From assembly GCA_035632095.1 (NCBI GenBank), contig DASQHM010000232.1, forward strand, positions 1 through 11,139: a DNA stretch of 11,139 nucleotides, read 5' to 3'. This document shows positions 7,710 through 11,139 of the stretch, in pieces. Source of the stretch: DASQHM01 sp035632095. Its GTDB lineage: Bacteria > Pseudomonadota > Alphaproteobacteria > Ferrovibrionales > Ferrovibrionaceae. The notes beneath the pieces were generated by a model. That model did no database searches, was not told the DNA's origin, and worked only from the letters and a program-made list of their open reading frames with translations. A program made the position numbers and the translations under genes. Every line of letters starts with the position of its first letter. Positions within the stretch are counted from its first letter, which is position 1.

Positions 7710-7749
7710 ATCGGTATACGGTGGAGTCGAAGAAGGCCGAAGTTTGCGC

Positions 7750-9020
7750 ATGCCCGCACGCCAGCGATTGCATTCAGCTTTCGACGCCGCCGGGTTCAAG
7801 CAGGCATTTCCCGGCTTGGCAAGCCCGCGGCTGCATTACCTCGACAACGCCGCAACGGCACAGATGCCGAAGGTCGTGTTGGCGGCGCTGGAGCGGTTCG
7901 AGATCGAGGCGCGCGCCAACGTCTACGGCGGCGTCCACCAACGTGCGCGCGCGGCTTACGCCGCCTATGAAAACGCCCGGCTGGCCGCCGCCCGCTATAT
8001 GAACGCGGCTGCGGCCGATGAAATCGTGTTCACCTATGGAACGACCTCCGCCATCAACCTGGTCGCAAATGCGTTTGGTGCGCGGCTCGGTCCCGGCGAT
8101 GAGATCCTGCTCTCAATACTTGAGCACCACAGCAACCTGCTGCCTTGGCAGGATCTCGCTGTCCGGCGCGGCGTCGTCTTGCGCTTCCTGCCGATGACGC
8201 CGGAAGGCCGGCTCGACCTCGACCGCTTGGAGAGCGCGCTGACACGCCGGTGCCGCCTAGTGGCCCTCACGCATTGCTCGAATGTGACGGGTGCGGTGAC
8301 CGACGTCGGTCGCGTCGTCGCGCATGCGCGTTCCATTGGGGCAAAGGTTCTGCTGGACGGCGCGCAGAGCGCGCCGCATGGCCCGATCGACGTCCGCGCA
8401 TTGGACATCGATTTCTTTGCTTGCTCGGGGCACAAAATCTATGGACCTACGGGTATCGGCATTCTCTGGGCACGTGCGGATATTCTCGCGAGCATGCCAC
8501 CCTTCCTCACGGGTGGACAAATGATCGAAGACGTCAGCCTCGAGCGCGCGACCTACCGTTCGCCGCCCCGGCGCTTCGAAGCGGGCACGCCGCCGATCAG
8601 CGGCGCTATCGGCCTCGGCGCCGCGTTCGACTGGCTGCTGACGCTGGATTGGCGCGCCATCCGGGAACATGAGCTTCGCCTGACGCGGCGGCTCCTCGAC
8701 GGGCTCGCCGCGGTGCCGGGAACCCGCGTCCTCGGTCCGCTCGACACGCAGGGCCGTATTGGCGTCGTTACCTTCGATGTCGAGGGTTTCTCCTCCGACG
8801 AAGTCTGCCGCGGTTTGGACGGGCAGGGCGTTGCGCTACGCGGCGGACACCACTGCGCCCAGCCGCTCGTACGGGCGTTCGGCGTCGAAGGCGCCACGCG
8901 CGCGAGCCTCGCACCCTATAGCGTCGATGCGGACGTGGACGCGCTTCTCGACGGATTGCAGCAGCTTATGGCGTCGCGCGGCTCGGGCTTGGCGAAACGA
9001 TCAACCAAGGCCGGACGCGG

Positions 9021-9024
<4 letters not shown>
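7750..9024 (+). CDS. sufS: SufS/CsdA-type cysteine desulfurase (class V aminotransferase fold)
   Basis: This is 424 residues from the ATG at 7750. The PLP enzyme takes sulfur from cysteine, giving alanine and an enzyme persulfide used for Fe-S clusters and other thio-cofactors. Landmarks numbered from this start: HYLDNAATAQMPK (29-41), GTTSAINLVAN (97-107), EHHSNLLPWQ (125-134), LLDGAQSAPH (201-210, PLP-contacting D203), CSGHKIYGPTGIGILW (225-240, Schiff-base K229), RFEAGTPPISG (275-285) and LRGGHHCAQPL (363-373) with catalytic C369. This is group II (SufS/CsdA), not IscS. The paralogue name is by family only, because no suf genes or SufE are visible nearby. An ATG at 7702 would add 16 residues but lies upstream of the predicted transcription start. 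TTG at 7744 has better spacing to AGAAGG (7 bases, against 13 for the ATG). It is first in an operon with acetyl-CoA synthetase and E1 alpha. Confidence 0.9.
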
Positions 9025-10813
<1,789 letters not shown>

Positions 10814-10817
<4 letters not shown>

Positions 10818-11139
10818 CCGAACGTCACGAGAAGACCCACCTCGACCGGCAGCATCTGCTCCGCTTGCTCAGCGAGATGCTGCGCATCCGCCGCTTCGAG
10901 GAACGCTGCGTCGAACTTTACAGCCAGAGCAAGATCCGCGGCTTCCTGCATCTCTATATCGGCGAGGAAGCGAACGCGGTCGGCGTCATCCAGGCCCTGA
11001 AAACCGAAGACGCCATCGTCACCACCTATCGTGAACACGGTCATGCGCTGGTGCGCGGCGTTTCGGCCCGCGCAGTGATGGCCGAGATGTTCGGCAAGAT
11101 CGAAGGCTCCAGTCACGGCCGGGGCGGATCGATGCATAT
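10814..11139 (+). CDS. pdhA: Pyruvate dehydrogenase-type E1 alpha subunit, partial (3' end outside window)
   Basis: The first 108 codons are visible and the frame runs off the window end. Landmarks are MLRIRRFEERCVELY (22-36), GFLHLYIGEEANAVG (43-57), TTYREHGHALVRG (70-82) and MAEMFGKIEGSSHGRGGSMH (89-108). These are hallmarks of the thiamine-diphosphate-dependent E1 alpha subunits of pyruvate and acetoin dehydrogenase complexes; the GRGGSMH stretch is typical of both. E1 alpha, with E1 beta, decarboxylates pyruvate and passes the acetyl group to the lipoyl domain of E2. The ATG overlaps the acsA stop by four bases (ATGA), with GAGAG six bases upstream, so it is probably coupled. Pyruvate is more likely than acetoin because acsA is next door, but the specificity residues and the E1 beta, E2 and E3 genes lie outside the window. 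Confidence 0.88.

Larger units (their letters stand above)
7568..7749. other. Divergent intergenic control region
   Basis: About 180 bases separate the minus-strand lipid gene from the plus-strand desulfurase operon. The region contains the FNR/FixK-type palindrome at 7662-7675, a -10-like element at 7698-7703, the lipid gene's ribosome site at 7575-7583 and a possible desulfurase ribosome site AGAAGG at 7731-7736. At the mirror position for leftward transcription the minus strand reads CATTCT (7634-7639), matching the -10 consensus at only three of six bases. Control of the leftward gene by the same palindrome is therefore possible but weakly supported. Confidence 0.6.

Overview
The window is a GC-rich chromosomal segment (third codon positions are mostly G or C) with seven protein-coding genes. 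Protein types, base composition and a perfect FNR/FixK-type operator suggest an alphaproteobacterium, probably of the order Hyphomicrobiales. That placement is inference. I see no rRNA, tRNA, insertion sequence, phage gene or CRISPR array.

Region 1 (about 1-4587, + strand). After about 330 bases with no convincing gene come three co-directional genes. The first is an SbmA/BacA/YddA-type ABC transporter whose membrane part looks intact, but whose ATPase domain has lost the Walker A lysine, the Walker B acidic pair and the H-loop histidine. It is followed after one base by a cytoplasmic GH1 beta-glucosidase, and then by a glucokinase. The last two form a logical pair: glucoside to glucose to glucose-6-phosphate.

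Region 2 (4628-7567, - strand, convergent with region 1). A single large gene encodes a three-part lipid enzyme: acyl carrier domain, fatty acyl-AMP-ligase-type adenylation domain, and PlsC-type glycerolipid acyltransferase. The order suggests that one chain activates a fatty acid, loads it on its own carrier and passes it to a lipid acceptor.

Region 3 (7568-7749) is the divergent control region. It holds the perfect palindrome TTGATTTGCATCAA, and exactly 22 bases further on a near-consensus -10 (TATCAT). This is class II FNR/FixK promoter geometry reading rightwards.

Region 4 (7750-11139, + strand) is the operon behind that promoter: a SufS-type cysteine desulfurase, an AcsA-type acetyl-CoA synthetase and the start of a pyruvate-dehydrogenase-type E1 alpha subunit cut by the window end. 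Both junctions overlap by 4 bases, so the genes are probably translationally coupled. The inferred theme is acetyl-CoA production from acetate and pyruvate under low oxygen, with a cysteine desulfurase included, perhaps for Fe-S or lipoyl sulfur supply.

The points most worth following are the dead-looking ATPase domain of the transporter, the oxygen-responsive promoter with the start re-assignment it forces, the ACP-ligase-acyltransferase fusion, and the unusual operon partnership of the desulfurase.
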